Source: Paracoccus sp. MC1862
GTDB lineage: Bacteria > Pseudomonadota > Alphaproteobacteria > Rhodobacterales > Rhodobacteraceae
DNA length: 64,000 nucleotides
Direction of reading: 5' to 3'
Assembly (NCBI RefSeq): GCF_016617715.1
Contig: NZ_CP067225.1
Coordinates: forward strand, 1,054,001-1,118,000
Part shown: positions 1-10,061 of the stretch, one piece after another
Layout of the letters: each line of letters begins with the position of its first letter
Numbering within the stretch: the stretch's first letter is position 1
Position numbers and translations under genes: made by a program
The notes under the pieces: generated by a model
Seen by the model: only the letters and a program-made list of their open reading frames with translations
What the model was told of the DNA's origin: nothing
Databases searched by the model: none

Positions 1-348
1 TCGGCGCGTTACGGCCGGCTGCTGACGCTGGCCCCTTCGGACATCGACCGGGCGCAGGCGTGGTTCGACCGCCACGGCGGCGCGGCGGTCCTGATCGGGC
101 GGATGATCCCGGCGGTCCGCACGCTGATTTCCGTCCCGGCGGGCGTGGCGCGGATGCCCTTCGGCCGCTTCCTCGCCTTCACGGTCGCCGGCAGCCTTCT
201 GTGGACGCTGGTGCTGACCGCCGCAGGGATGGCGCTGGAGGCCAACTATCACCGTGTCGCCGATTTTATCGACCCCTTGTCCAAGGTCGTCGTGGTGACG
301 GTCGTGCTGGTCTATCTCTACCGCGTTGTCACCTGGCGACCACATTGA
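1..348 (+). CDS. DedA/VTT-family membrane protein, C-terminal part (cut by window edge)
   Basis: Reading frame 1 is open from the first base to a TGA at 346-348, giving the last 115 residues of an inner-membrane protein. The segment with G-R-M-I-P-x-V-R-T followed by S-V-P-A-G is the conserved DedA/VTT (SNARE-associated) signature, and two hydrophobic helices follow. Family members are polytopic membrane proteins involved in undecaprenyl-phosphate or phospholipid handling and membrane homeostasis; substrate is not deducible here. The N-terminal part lies outside the window. The stop is 13 bases before dsbB, so the two are probably co-transcribed. Confidence 0.8.
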   Translation, partial: SARYGRLLTLAPSDIDRAQAWFDRHGGAAVLIGRMIPAVRTLISVPAGVARMPFGRFLAFTVAGSLLWTLVLTAAGMALEANYHRVADFIDPLSKVVVVTVVLVYLYRVVTWRPH

Positions 349-361
349 CGGGGGCGGGCGG

Positions 362-841
362 ATGATGCGCCTTTCCCCCCGCGCCCTCGCCCTGCTGGCC
401 GGCGGCGGCTCGGCTGCCATGCTGGCCGCCGCCCTGTTCTTCCAGAGCATCGGCTATGCCCCCTGCGAGTTGTGCATCCTGCAACGCTGGCCGCATCTTG
501 CGGCGGCCGTAATCGCCGTGGCCATCGCCGCGACGGGGTTCCGACGGGCCTGGGCCGCCCTCGGGCTGGTCGCGGCGGTTCTGGCGACAGCTTTCGCCAT
601 CCACCACGTCGGCGTGGAACAGGCATGGTGGGCGGGTCCGTCCGCCTGTTCAGGGGGCTTGGGCGATCTGTCGGCGGTCACTCCGCAGGAGCTGCTGGCC
701 CGCATCCAGGGCGCGCCCGTGGTCCGCTGCGACGAGCCGAACTGGCATTTCCTCGGCCTGACCATGGCGGCCTGGAACGCCATCCTGTCTGCCGTTCTGG
801 TGGTGGTCTGGGCGATGGCGCTTCGCCGCTCAAACCGCTGA
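362..841 (+). CDS. dsbB: Disulfide bond formation protein B (DsbB)
   Basis: 159-residue inner-membrane quinone reductase that reoxidises periplasmic DsbA. It has four hydrophobic helices and both essential cysteine pairs: C35-E-L-C38 after the first helix and C96/C123 in the second periplasmic loop. ATG codons at 362 and 365 are preceded by a GGGGGCGGGCG purine stretch; an in-frame ATG at 326 would overlap the DedA gene and adds a non-conserved leader, so 362 is preferred. Length fits the family. Confidence 0.88.
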   Translation: MMRLSPRALALLAGGGSAAMLAAALFFQSIGYAPCELCILQRWPHLAAAVIAVAIAATGFRRAWAALGLVAAVLATAFAIHHVGVEQAWWAGPSACSGGLGDLSAVTPQELLARIQGAPVVRCDEPNWHFLGLTMAAWNAILSAVLVVVWAMALRRSNR

Positions 842-884
842 AATCTCGCCGTTTCGAAGGGCTGAAGCGTTGAAACAAGGGGCG

Positions 885-901
885 GTGGATGTTACATCCA
901 C
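885..901 (+). promoter_or_regulatory. Small perfect hairpin in the gyrA leader
   Basis: GTGGATG-TTA-CATCCAC, a perfect 7-bp stem with a 3-base loop, lies 28 bases before the gyrA start. No U-tract follows, so it is not a terminator. It could be a leader hairpin or a protein-binding dyad; function unknown. Confidence 0.35.
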
Positions 902-928
902 AAGCAACGAGACATTGAGGCGAACCCC

Positions 929-3703
929 TTGGCCGACACCCCCGAAGACGACCTTCCGACCGACGACGATGCCGAGGGCTCCGAGACGCCTGCGCGCGCC
1001 GTGATGTTCCACGACGGCCCGACCATCGACATTGCGACCGAGATGCGGACGGCCTATCTCGATTACGCCATGTCGGTCATCGTCAGCCGTGCGATCCCCG
1101 ACCTGCGCGACGGGCTGAAGCCGGTCCACCGTCGCATCCTCTTCGCGATGGACGAGACGAACAACACATTCGACAAGCCTTATCGCAAGTCGGCCCGGCC
1201 CGTGGGTGACGTGATGGGGAAATACCACCCGCATGGCGACGCCTCGATCTATGACGCGCTGGTGCGGATGGCGCAGGACTTTTCCATGTCCCTGCCGCTG
1301 CTGGACGGCCAGGGCAACTTCGGGTCCATGGACGGCGACCCGCCGGCGGCGATGCGCTATACCGAGGCGCGTCTGGCCAAGGCGTCCAACTGGCTGCTGA
1401 TGGACATCGACAAGGAAACCGTCGATTTTCAGGACAACTACGACGGCAAGGACCGTGAACCCACCGTCCTGCCCGCGCGTTTTCCCAACATGCTGGTCAA
1501 TGGCGCGGGCGGCATCGCCGTCGGCATGGCGACCAACATCCCGCCCCACAACCTGGGCGAGGTGATCGACGCCACCCTTGCGCTGATCGAAAACCCAGAC
1601 CTGCCGACCGAGCGGCTGATGGAGATCGTGCCCGGTCCTGACTTTCCCACCGGCGGCGTGATCCTCGGTCGTTCCGGCATCCGCAAGGCCTATCTGGAAG
1701 GCCGCGGGTCCATCATCCTGCGCGCCCGCACCCGGATCGAGACCGTGCGGGCGGGGCGCGAGGCGATCATCCTCGACGACGTGCCCTATCAGGTGAACAA
1801 GTCCACGCTGATCGAGCGCATCGCCGATCTGGCCAAGGAAAAGAAGATCGAGGGAATCGCCCTTGTCCAGGACGAATCCGACCGTCAGGGCGTCCGCGTC
1901 GTCATCGAACTCAAGCGCGATGCCACGGCCGAGGTCGTGCTGAACCAATTGTTCCGCTTCACCCCGATGCAATCGACCTTCGGCGCCAACATGCTGGCGC
2001 TGAACGGCGGCCGGCCGGAACAACTGACCCTGCGCGACTTCCTGACTTATTTCCTGTCCTTCCGCGAGGAGGTCGTCGCCCGCCGCACGGCGTTTGAACT
2101 GCGGAAGGCGCGGGAACGCAGCCATATCCTCTGCGGTCTGGCGGTCGCCGTGTCGAACGTGGACGAGGTCGTGGCGACGATCCGCGGCTCGAAGGACGCG
2201 GCCGAGGCCCGCGACCGGCTGATGGAACGGCGCTGGCCAGCGCATGAGATCCTCGAATACCTGCGGCTGATCGACGATCCGCTGCATCCGGTGAACGAGG
2301 ACGGCACCTACAACCTGTCCGACACGCAGGCCCGCGCGATCCTTGATCTGCGGCTGCAGCGGCTGACCCAGCTTGGGGTGCAGGAGGTCACGAACGAACT
2401 CAAGGCGCTGGCCGATGCGATCCGCGACTATCTGGCGATCCTCGCCAGCCGCCAGCGGGTGCTGGGCATCATCAGCGACGAGCTGCGCGAGGTGCGCGAG
2501 CTGTTCGCGGTCCCCCGCCGGACCGAGATCGTCGAATGGGCGGGCGATCTGGAAGATGAGGACCTGATCGAGCGCGAGGACATGGTCGTCACCATCACCT
2601 CGGGCGGCTATGTCAAGCGCACGGCGCTGACCGAGTTCCGCAGCCAGCGGCGCGGCGGCAAGGGCCTGTCCTCGATGGGGACCAAGGAAGACGACGTGGT
2701 GACGACCCTGTTCGTGGCGAACACGCATACGGAACTGCTGTTCTTCACCACCCAGGGGATGGTCTATCGGCTGAAGACTTGGCGGCTGCCCTTGGGCGGG
2801 CGAACCGCGCGGGGCAAGGCGCTGGTCAACATCCTGCCGATCGACGGCGGCACCTCGATTGCGGCGCTGATGCCGGTGGACGTGCCCGAGAAGGAATGGG
2901 ACTCACTGCAGGTGATCTTCGCCACCTCGGACGGCGACGTGCGCCGCAACGCGCTGTCGGATTTCACCAACATCATGCGCAACGGCAAGATCGCGATGAA
3001 GCTGCCCGAGGGCGTCAGCCTCGTGAACGTCCGCATCGCGGACGAGGATGACGACGTGATGCTGGTCACGGCCATGGGCCGGGCGATCCGCTTCCCGACC
3101 ACGGACGTCCGCATCTTCAAGGGCCGCGATTCGACCGGCGTGCGCGGCATCCGGCTGGCGACGGGCGACCGCGTGGTGTCCATGTCGATCATCCGCCACT
3201 TCGAGGCTTCACCCGAGGAACGCGCGGCCTATATCAAGATGCGCCGCGCCGTCGAGGGCGCGCTGGACGACGGGGCCGAGCCGGACGAGGACGAGAGCGT
3301 GGCCGAGGCCGCGCTGTCATCCGAACGCTATGCCGAGATGAGCGCACATGAGGACCTGATCCTGACCATCACCGCGCGCGGCTACGGCAAGCTGTCCTCG
3401 GCGCATGACTATCCGGTGAGGGGCCGCGGCGGCCAGGGCGTGATGGCGATGGACCGGGCCATGCGTGGCGGGCCGCTGGTGGCAAGCTTCCCGGTGGAAC
3501 TGGACGACCAGATCATGCTGGCAACCTCGACCGGGCAGTCGATCCGGGTGCCGGTCGAGGGGATCAGCTTCCGTTCCCGTTCCGCCGGCGGCGTGCGCGT
3601 CCTGAACGCAGCCGAGGGCGAAGAGGTGGTGACCGTCGCGCGTGTCGCCGATCAGGGTGACGAGAATGGAGGGCCGGAAATCGAGACCGAAGCCGAAGCC
3701 TGA
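929..3703 (+). CDS. gyrA: DNA gyrase subunit A
   Basis: 924-residue breakage-reunion subunit of gyrase (A2B2 with GyrB), introducing negative supercoils. The catalytic tyrosine is Y144 (A-M-R-Y-T-E). The quinolone-determining loop reads G-D-A-S-I-Y-D (residues 103-109): the position equal to E. coli Ser83 is Ala105 and the Asp87 equivalent D109 is kept, common in alphaproteobacteria. The GyrA box Q-R-R-G-G-K-G near residue 573 separates it from ParC, and the C-terminal beta-pinwheel is complete. An acidic insert at about residues 780-800 is in the C-terminal domain. The TTG start at 929 is supported by GAGG 8 bases upstream and by an acidic N-terminus typical of relatives; no in-frame ATG lies nearby upstream. 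Confidence 0.96.
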   Translation: MADTPEDDLPTDDDAEGSETPARAVMFHDGPTIDIATEMRTAYLDYAMSVIVSRAIPDLRDGLKPVHRRILFAMDETNNTFDKPYRKSARPVGDVMGKYHPHGDASIYDALVRMAQDFSMSLPLLDGQGNFGSMDGDPPAAMRYTEARLAKASNWLLMDIDKETVDFQDNYDGKDREPTVLPARFPNMLVNGAGGIAVGMATNIPPHNLGEVIDATLALIENPDLPTERLMEIVPGPDFPTGGVILGRSGIRKAYLEGRGSIILRARTRIETVRAGREAIILDDVPYQVNKSTLIERIADLAKEKKIEGIALVQDESDRQGVRVVIELKRDATAEVVLNQLFRFTPMQSTFGANMLALNGGRPEQLTLRDFLTYFLSFREEVVARRTAFELRKARERSHILCGLAVAVSNVDEVVATIRGSKDAAEARDRLMERRWPAHEILEYLRLIDDPLHPVNEDGTYNLSDTQARAILDLRLQRLTQLGVQEVTNELKALADAIRDYLAILASRQRVLGIISDELREVRELFAVPRRTEIVEWAGDLEDEDLIEREDMVVTITSGGYVKRTALTEFRSQRRGGKGLSSMGTKEDDVVTTLFVANTHTELLFFTTQGMVYRLKTWRLPLGGRTARGKALVNILPIDGGTSIAALMPVDVPEKEWDSLQVIFATSDGDVRRNALSDFTNIMRNGKIAMKLPEGVSLVNVRIADEDDDVMLVTAMGRAIRFPTTDVRIFKGRDSTGVRGIRLATGDRVVSMSIIRHFEASPEERAAYIKMRRAVEGALDDGAEPDEDESVAEAALSSERYAEMSAHEDLILTITARGYGKLSSAHDYPVRGRGGQGVMAMDRAMRGGPLVASFPVELDDQIMLATSTGQSIRVPVEGISFRSRSAGGVRVLNAAEGEEVVTVARVADQGDENGGPEIETEAEA

Positions 3704-3721
3704 GGCCTCCCCCCATGAGGA

Positions 3722-3755
3722 AACGCCGCGCTTGCTGAAAGCGCGGCGTTTTCCT
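3722..3755 (+). terminator. Rho-independent terminator after gyrA
   Basis: Perfect 12-bp stem (AACGCCGCGCTT / AAGCGCGGCGTT) with a 5-base loop, followed by TTTTCCTTTT, 19 bases after the gyrA stop. A good intrinsic terminator for the plus strand; it also separates gyrA from the convergent channel gene. Confidence 0.88.
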
Positions 3756-3832
3756 TTTGGAAAGCGGCCGTCCAGCCCGCTGGTCTCGTATCCGTCTCCG
3801 CGGCCAGCCCAAGGGCGCCGGAGACGGAACGT

Positions 3833-6394
3833 TTACCGCTGATCCGGCCCGCTGCTGTCGCCTGCATCCTCCATCCCGCCGGACGAGGCGCTGGCGATGC
3901 GGGGATCAAGGCCCTCGGAACCGCCGCCGGCATTCAGGCGGTCCGGGTGGCTGATCGCGGCGGTTCTCAGCAGGCCCTGCTCGTCCGCAGGCTCCTCGGC
4001 GGCGTCGAGGCTCTTGCCCGTGATGGCGACGGCCTGGGACAGGACCGCGCCTTCCTCGTTGTAGAAGTCGCGCACGGTGAAGGGGATGGCGATGCATTCG
4101 GCACGGAAGCGTTCCACGATCTGGTGGCGGATCTCGGTGGAAACGCCCATGCCCTGGTTGATGTCCGAGATGATGGCCCGGATCTCGAAGGTCATGCCCT
4201 CGTTGGCGAAGCCGGTGAACAGGACCGAGGGCGCGGGGTTGATCAGGACGGTGGGCTGGTCCTCGGCGATCTCCATCAGGATCTTCGACACCCGGCGGGT
4301 GTCGGCCCCGTAAGCCACGTTCACCGCGACGATGATGCGGCCCTGCAGGTTGCCGCGCGTCCAGTTGGTGACCTCTTTCGAGATGAGGTCCGAGTTCGGC
4401 ACCACGATGTCGGTGCGGTCGAAGGTCTGGATGCGGGTCGAGCGGACCGAGATCCGCCGCACATAGCCCTGCGAGGCGCCGACCTGGATCCAGTCGCCCA
4501 CCGCCACGGGGCGTTCCACCAGCAGGATGATGCCCGAAACGAAGTTCGACACGATGTTCTGCAGGCCGAAGCCGATGCCGACCGACAGGGCACCGGCGAC
4601 GATGGCGAAGCTGGACATGTCGATGCCGGCCGCGCTGATCGCGATCAGGGCGGCCAGCACGATCCCCACATAGCCCAGTCCCGACACGGCCGCGTTCTTC
4701 GCGCCCTCGTCCAGCCGCGTGCGCGGCAGGATCGAGGTGCGGACCACGCCCTGCACGACCCCGGTCAGCATGTAGCCCAAGCCGAAGACGAGGATGAAGG
4801 TGAGGATCGCGCCTGGCGACAGCCGCACCCCGCCCAGCGAGATGCCCTGCCGCAATTGCGTCCAGAACTCTCCCAGTTCGGTGCTGCGCGCGCCCCAGAT
4901 CAGCGCCAGGACCGGAAGCGACAGCAGCACCAGCCCGTAGCCGATCAGCACCGGCGTCAGGTCGTTTCGCGAGCCGTCCCGGTTGCGGCGGACAAGAACC
5001 CAGAGGTCGGTTGCAAAATCCTGCAGCAGGATCACCAGCGTGACCAGCCCGACCGTCATCGCCATCGGCCACAGAAGCGCGTTGGACATGGTGACAAGGC
5101 CGGCCAGCAGCGCCAGCGGCGCCACAACGGCGGCAAGCCGCGCCAGATTGCCGAGGACGGCGATAATCCGGTTGCGGTAGCCGGGCGTGCCCGGCACCGT
5201 ATAGGCGTTCGCCCTGTGCAGGATATGGCCCAGCCGATAAAGCGCCAGCGCCCCTAGAAGAAGGAGCGGCAGGTACCAGACGGCTGCGGCGGCCTCGCTG
5301 AACTCCATCGGGATGCGACGGCTCGCGGCGCCGGATCTCAGGCCCGACAGCGGCAGCAGCGCCTGCGCGACGACGTGATGCAGCCCCGCGGCGATGGCAA
5401 GCAGCGTGGTCAGGACCCTTGCCTGCTGCCGTTTTTCGACCGGGTAGCAGATCGGCGGGTCGGTTTTCAGCGGGAAGAATTGCCGCCCCAGCCAGCGTCC
5501 GGCAAAGACGATCAGCGCGGCCGTGGGCAGCGCCGTCAGGATCGGCCGCCCCCAGGGGCCGACAAGGCCCGTCGTGTCCACGGCGCGGATCAGCAGATAG
5601 GCGCCGACCGTGGGGATCGCGATCTGGCCCAGCGAGACGACGAATACCACCGCGTCGCGGGCATAGTCGCTGGCCCGCGACGACAGCCGCAAGGGCAGCC
5701 GGTCCACCCAGCGCCGCCCGAAGATCAGCAGTCCCAGCGCCGCCAGCAGGTAAAGGCCGACCAGCGGCAACCGCCGGACCACCGCCTCGCCGGCGGCGCC
5801 ATAGGTGCGGTCGCGCACGTCCTGAACGATGCCGCGGACGACCTGCATCCCCTCGTTCGCAGCCGCCGCCCAGCTTCCCGGCAGCAGCGGCGAGGGGCTG
5901 AGCCGCAGCAGCGCGTTGGTCTGCCGCTTCCGCGCCTCTTCGTCGATGGCGCGGACAAGACTGTCGGCGCGGCTGTAGGCTTCCAAGGCGCGCTGGCCCG
6001 GCGCCTGCAACCCGGAAAGCTGCGCGTTCAGTTCCTGGCGGCGGGCGGCGATGTCCTCGGCCTCGGTCTCGCCCTCGGCCGGCGCGGGGCCGAGGGCGGC
6101 GATCTGTTCGCGCAGGGTGGCGATGCGGGGGGCGTTGATCGACTGCGCCTGAGAAAAGCGGTCGCGCCAGCCGACGACCTCGGCCCGCAGGGTGGCAAGG
6201 CCGTCGGCCGTGGCCTCGGGCGTCTCGACAAGCTGCTCGCTGCGGTTCGCCAGCCGGTCCCAAGCGGCATAGTCGGGCTCCTCGGCCCCCTGCGCCATGG
6301 CGCCCGCGGCCAGCGCCAGCCACAGCACGGCGGCCAGCATTGCCGCAAACGCCGCCAGCCGCCGGGGCGCGGCGGGACGCAGGCCATCGCGCAT
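3833..6394 (-). CDS. Large mechanosensitive ion channel (MscS family, DUF3772 type)
   Basis: 853-residue inner-membrane protein. It starts with a signal peptide (hydrophobic residues about 12-34 ending A-M-A-Q), then a coiled, Ala/Glu-rich periplasmic domain of the DUF3772 type (residues about 45-190), then about ten membrane helices, and a C-terminal MscS core with the pore-lining Ala/Gly-rich helix, G-F-G-L-Q-N-I-V-S-N-F and the beta-domain. Such long MscK-like channels open under membrane tension to release osmolytes. The start ATG at 6394 was chosen over an upstream in-frame ATG (6616) because that would run far into cysK and add a Pro/Arg-rich stretch. It follows the cysK stop by 5 bases, so it is likely co-transcribed. 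Confidence 0.85.
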   Translation of the reverse strand: MRDGLRPAAPRRLAAFAAMLAAVLWLALAAGAMAQGAEEPDYAAWDRLANRSEQLVETPEATADGLATLRAEVVGWRDRFSQAQSINAPRIATLREQIAALGPAPAEGETEAEDIAARRQELNAQLSGLQAPGQRALEAYSRADSLVRAIDEEARKRQTNALLRLSPSPLLPGSWAAAANEGMQVVRGIVQDVRDRTYGAAGEAVVRRLPLVGLYLLAALGLLIFGRRWVDRLPLRLSSRASDYARDAVVFVVSLGQIAIPTVGAYLLIRAVDTTGLVGPWGRPILTALPTAALIVFAGRWLGRQFFPLKTDPPICYPVEKRQQARVLTTLLAIAAGLHHVVAQALLPLSGLRSGAASRRIPMEFSEAAAAVWYLPLLLLGALALYRLGHILHRANAYTVPGTPGYRNRIIAVLGNLARLAAVVAPLALLAGLVTMSNALLWPMAMTVGLVTLVILLQDFATDLWVLVRRNRDGSRNDLTPVLIGYGLVLLSLPVLALIWGARSTELGEFWTQLRQGISLGGVRLSPGAILTFILVFGLGYMLTGVVQGVVRTSILPRTRLDEGAKNAAVSGLGYVGIVLAALIAISAAGIDMSSFAIVAGALSVGIGFGLQNIVSNFVSGIILLVERPVAVGDWIQVGASQGYVRRISVRSTRIQTFDRTDIVVPNSDLISKEVTNWTRGNLQGRIIVAVNVAYGADTRRVSKILMEIAEDQPTVLINPAPSVLFTGFANEGMTFEIRAIISDINQGMGVSTEIRHQIVERFRAECIAIPFTVRDFYNEEGAVLSQAVAITGKSLDAAEEPADEQGLLRTAAISHPDRLNAGGGSEGLDPRIASASSGGMEDAGDSSGPDQR

Positions 6395-6399
6395 CGCGG

Positions 6400-7431
6400 T
6401 CAAACCTCGATCACGTCCGGCAGGTCGGATGCGCCGCGTTCCAGCCAATGCGGGACCGGCAGGCCCTTGCCGCGCAGGAAGATGGGGTTCCACAGCTTGG
6501 TCTGGTAGCGCGTCCCCACGTCGCAGAGGATGGTGACGATGGTCTTGCCCGGTCCCATCTCGCGCGCCATGCGGATCGCGCCCGCGACGTTGATCCCGGA
6601 CGAGCCGCCAAGGCACAGGCCCTCATGCTCCAGCAGGTCGTAAAGGACCGGCAGCGCCTCGGTATCCGGCACGCGGCAGTTGAAGTCGGTGGTGATGCCT
6701 TCGAGGTTGGCGGTGATCCGCCCCTGCCCGATCCCTTCGGTGATCGAGTTTCCGGGCGCGCTCAGCTCGCCATCGGTATACCAGGAATAAAGAGCCGAGC
6801 CTTCGGGGTCGGCAAGGCCGATCTTCACGCCCTTGTCCTGCAGCGCCATCGCCACCCCCGCCAGGGTCCCGCCCGAGCCGACCGAGCAGATGAAGCCGTC
6901 CACCTTGCCCTGCGTTTGTTCCCAGATTTCGGGCGCGGTGGTTTCCAGATGCGCCTGACGGTTCGCGGTGTTGTCGAACTGGTTGGCCCAGACCGCCCCA
7001 CCCGGCAGCGTCTTGGCCAGCGCCTCGGCCAGCCGTCCCGAATAGCGGACGTAGTTGTTGGGGTCCTTGTAGGGCACCGCCGGAACCTCGACCAGCTCGG
7101 CGCCGGCCAGCCGCAGCATGTCCTTCTTTTCCTGACTCTGCGTTTCGGGAATCACGATCACCGACCTGAAGCCCATCGACGCGCCGACCAGCGCCAGCCC
7201 GATGCCGGTGTTGCCCGCCGTCCCTTCCACCACCGTGCCGCCGGGACGCAACTCGCCCTTCGCCACCGCGTCCTGGATGATATACAGCGCCGCGCGGTCC
7301 TTGACCGACTGGCCGGGATTCATGAACTCGGCCTTGCCCCAGATCTCGCAGCCGGTTTCCTCTGACGCGCGATTCAGACGGATCAGGGGGGTATGGCCGA
7401 TCGTGGCGGCCAGGTCGGGACAGTTGCGCAT
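6400..7431 (-). CDS. cysK: Cysteine synthase A (O-acetylserine sulfhydrylase)
   Basis: 343-residue PLP-dependent enzyme making L-cysteine from O-acetylserine and sulfide. The PLP lysine is K44 in N-P-G-Q-S-V-K-D-R-A; the substrate loop E-G-T-A-G-N-T-G and phosphate-binding G-S-G-G-T are present. It sits downstream of trgB, an arrangement known from Rhodobacter sphaeroides, where trgAB and cysK contribute to tellurite resistance. The variant is slightly longer than E. coli CysK, as usual in alphaproteobacteria. Starts directly at the first Met (MRNCPDL). Confidence 0.92.
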   Translation of the reverse strand: MRNCPDLAATIGHTPLIRLNRASEETGCEIWGKAEFMNPGQSVKDRAALYIIQDAVAKGELRPGGTVVEGTAGNTGIGLALVGASMGFRSVIVIPETQSQEKKDMLRLAGAELVEVPAVPYKDPNNYVRYSGRLAEALAKTLPGGAVWANQFDNTANRQAHLETTAPEIWEQTQGKVDGFICSVGSGGTLAGVAMALQDKGVKIGLADPEGSALYSWYTDGELSAPGNSITEGIGQGRITANLEGITTDFNCRVPDTEALPVLYDLLEHEGLCLGGSSGINVAGAIRMAREMGPGKTIVTILCDVGTRYQTKLWNPIFLRGKGLPVPHWLERGASDLPDVIEV

Positions 7432-7503
7432 GAACGGGGCCTTTCCTTGTCGCGCCCGTTAAACCAGCAGCAACCGGGGCGGGCAACCCGGCTCGCGCAG
7501 GGT

Positions 7504-8569
7504 TCAGCCGGGCGCGGGCCCCTGCCGCAACTCGTCCGCCCGGCGGTCGAGCCAGAGCGCGAGGATCAGCAGCGGCCCGCTGACGATCCGCCCGTCGAGG
7601 GCCATCCGCATGAACTCGTCGCGGGGGATCACATGGCCGCGGATGTCCTCGCCTTCCGATGGCAGGCCCGAGACGGTGGCCGCGTCATCCGGCAGCTCGG
7701 CAATGCCGATGAAGCCATAGATGAACTCGGCCGCGACACCCGGCGAGGGATAGAAGGCAGGCGCCGGGATCAGCCTTTCAAGCGTCAGTCCGGCCTCTTC
7801 CACGGCCTCGCGCAGCGCGGTGGATTCGGGCGTTTCGCCGGCATCGATGCGCCCCGCGACGGGTTCGTAGATCCAGGGCTGGCCGTCGCCGCGCGCCGCC
7901 GGACCGGCCCTGAACTGGTCCACCACCAGCACGCGGTCGCGCATGGGGTCCCACGGCATCGCCCGACACGAACACTGCGCGCTCCAGCGGGTCGGACCAG
8001 CCGCCGCGATGCAGCCGATGCGTCAGCCGCAGCGATTCGACCAAGAAATACCTGCCATAAGGCTCGCTGCGGGATTGGATCCGCAGCCGGTCGTCGCCCT
8101 TGGGGCCGGGGGGCAGCGCAGCCCCCCGCTCGGCCGCCGCTCGCAAGCGCGAGGCGGCCCACAAGGCGATCATCGGCAACCGCGCCCGGATCTCTGCTGC
8201 AGGCTGGCCCGGGTCCCGCGCCAGCAGATCGGCCGCGACCTGCACGGCGAGTTCGGCGCGAAAGGCGCCGTCATCCGCCCGCACCCCCGCAGCCGCGCCG
8301 ATTACCCTGCCTTCGGGCGCGTCGATCCCCTGCAGGTCCATGATCTCGGCATAGCGGTCAAGCTGCGGCGTCGGCCGGACAGGCTGCGCAGACATCCTGC
8401 CATCGGCTCCCCTGTCCCAACCCGGCCAGCCGTCCGGCGCGATGCCCGCGCGCGCCCCGCCTGTCAGCCTGCCCGTCAGCATCACGGGCGCGCCGTCAGG
8501 CGCCAGCCTCAGCGCCGTCATCATCCGCGGATCGGCCAGCGGCCCCACCAGAAGCAGCCGTCCGCTCAC
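7504..8569 (-). pseudogene. trgB: TrgB-like NUDIX protein, split by a frameshift
   Basis: The frame from 8569 gives an N-terminal gamma-glutamylcyclotransferase-like domain (MSGRLLLVGPLADPRMMTA...), ending in the lead-in to a Nudix fold (L-E-R-A-V-F-V-S-G-D-A). The rest of the Nudix domain (W-D-P-M-R-D-R-V-L-V-V-D-Q-F-R, Nudix box G-R-I-D-A-G-E ... R-E-A-V-E-E-A-G-L) continues in another frame from about 7960 to 7504. In intact relatives a few residues (such as V-T-V-L-P) lie between G-D-A and W-D-P; here the DNA reads GATGCCGTGGGACCCC, so a short deletion between GCCG repeats (about 14 bases) would explain it. The downstream part alone (ATG at 7959, 151 residues) could still make a Nudix hydrolase. 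The upstream start overlaps the DUF2059 gene by ATGA. Nudix family members of this type hydrolyse ADP-ribose-like compounds. A sequencing error cannot be excluded. Confidence 0.72.
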
Positions 8570-9465
8570 AGCCGCTCGCCCATCTGGCGCAGGCCCGAGG
8601 CGCGGCCCAGGTCGCGCGCGATCTCGGCAAAGGTGGCGCTAGCCGCCTCGTTGAGGATTATGCTGAGACGGCGGTTGCCGGGCGATCCCGCCGCCCGGAT
8701 CAGCACCGCCATCTCGGCATCCGACAAGGGCGCACTGGCCATGAAGACCAGCGCCTCGATCCAGCCGGTCTGGTCGGCGCGAATCTCGGCTTCCTGCGCC
8801 CATGCATCCTCGATGATCGAAGGATCGACGTTGTCCGCCGCCTCCTGTGCACCGCGCAGGGTCGACAGCGCGATGTTCAGCGAGGCTGCTACGGCAGGCT
8901 CCACCAGATCGGCGGCCTCGATCAGGGCACGGACCTGGGCGGTACGCGGATGGTTGCGGGCCGCGGCGCCGGCAAAGGCATCCCGGGCGGTCGCCTCGAT
9001 ATCGGGCGCAGAGATCGCCCGCCGCGCGCCGATTTCCAGCAGGATGACGCGGCGGCCGAAGCCACTTTCCCAGAAGCCCAGGGCCTCGGCGACGGCGGCA
9101 CGCTCGGCCGGGTCCCGCAGTTCCGCGACGCCGCTGGCGATGCCTTCCCGCATACGGTTCCTAATGCGGGACGGCGGCGCGATGCGGTTCACAATGGCGG
9201 CCCATCCCTCGTCCAGGCCGCTCCCCGGCCCGGCGTCCGGCTGGAAGGGATCGCCTGCCCCGGCGATTTCCGCCGCCAGCACGTCGGCCAGCAGGTCCAC
9301 CTGCATCGCCGCCGAGATTCGCGCCGCATTCACCGGCTGGAAGGCCGGGGGCGGACCGAGTTCGACGCCGGGCCGCGGCTGCGCCAGGACAGGCAGCGGC
9401 GCGGCGATGCCGAGGCAGGCGGCCAGGACAAGGCCGGTCAGGACGAAGGATGCGGATCGGATCAT
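8566..9465 (-). CDS. Exported DUF2059-type protein
   Basis: 299 residues with a signal peptide (MIRSASFVLTGLVLAACLG, cleavage likely after V-L-A-Q near residue 29), so probably periplasmic. The mature part is all-helical, with the repeated W-E-S-x-x-G-R-R pattern and paired helices that I associate with DUF2059. Function unknown. The ATG at 9465 was chosen because the signal peptide begins there; an in-frame ATG at 9567 adds a basic leader. It is the first gene of the minus-strand run ending in the MscS gene and overlaps trgB by 4 bases. Confidence 0.7.
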   Translation of the reverse strand: MIRSASFVLTGLVLAACLGIAAPLPVLAQPRPGVELGPPPAFQPVNAARISAAMQVDLLADVLAAEIAGAGDPFQPDAGPGSGLDEGWAAIVNRIAPPSRIRNRMREGIASGVAELRDPAERAAVAEALGFWESGFGRRVILLEIGARRAISAPDIEATARDAFAGAAARNHPRTAQVRALIEAADLVEPAVAASLNIALSTLRGAQEAADNVDPSIIEDAWAQEAEIRADQTGWIEALVFMASAPLSDAEMAVLIRAAGSPGNRRLSIILNEAASATFAEIARDLGRASGLRQMGERL

Positions 9466-9577
9466 CGCTGCTGGTTCCCTGACGCGGCCGCTTGGCCCGA
9501 GGCATGGATTTTTCCGCGAAAGCCCTTGCGCTTCAACCCCTGCCCGTCTAAATGCCGCCCTCACCACACCAAAGCGC

Positions 9578-9667
9578 GGAGAGGTGCCGGAGTGGTCGAA
9601 CGGGGCGGTCTCGAAAACCGTTGAGCCTTCACGGGTTCCGTGGGTTCGAATCCCACCCTCTCCGCCA
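9578..9667 (+). tRNA. tRNA-Ser (anticodon CGA)
   Basis: 90-nt class II tRNA: acceptor GGAGAGG / CCTCTCC, discriminator G, encoded CCA at 9665-9667. Anticodon stem CGGT/ACCG encloses CTCGAAA (anticodon CGA, reads UCG). A long variable arm follows and the T loop is TTCGAAT. Phage-derived DNA begins about 400 bases downstream, consistent with use as an integration site. Confidence 0.95.
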
Positions 9668-10061
9668 TTCTTTCTTTTAGTGTTTTGATTTTTCTGCTAA
9701 AAATAAAACGCTGTTGCAAGCACCCATCAACAAACCTGCATAGTGCAAAATGATGGGGCCGAGGGTCCGACTCCCCCGGTCCCCGACGCCGCGCCGGGGG
9801 AGAACACCCAGGCGCGTCCTGTCGGCGTTTGCCCACTGTCCGACTAACGGGGACGCTTTGGGCTGATACCCAGGGCCCGAGGCGCGTCCAGCCTCAACCA
9901 AGATCATTCGCCAAGCGCATCAGCAGCACGTCAGCGGGGCGGGCGTCTGCACATAGCGTCACCCCGCTGTGCGCGTCACTTGCCGCGATGCTCGCGCGTT
10001 GACTTGTATGGACAGCGCGAACGCGAAGACGCGCTGGAGCGCGAGAAAAACGCGGTTAGCG
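9668..10061. other. No gene recognised between tRNA-Ser and prophage remnant
   Basis: Contains an AT-rich stretch directly after the tRNA (9670-9760), then GC-rich DNA without a convincing reading frame. ORFs on the minus strand crossing the tRNA are shadows. An attachment-site copy was looked for by eye and not found. Confidence 0.4.

Noticed and set aside
885..901. Riboswitch before gyrA
   Set aside because: Only one small hairpin; no conserved aptamer-like sequence is visible.
830..2728. 632-residue minus-strand ORF opposite gyrA
   Set aside because: Antisense shadow of a clear gyrA gene in high-GC DNA; no motif or ribosome site. The same applies to long frames opposite the MscS gene, phaC, phaZ and thrS.
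9561..9836. Minus-strand ORF crossing tRNA-Ser (E-R-V-G-F-E-P-T-E-P)
   Set aside because: A well-known spurious translation of tRNA-Ser genes and their flanks.
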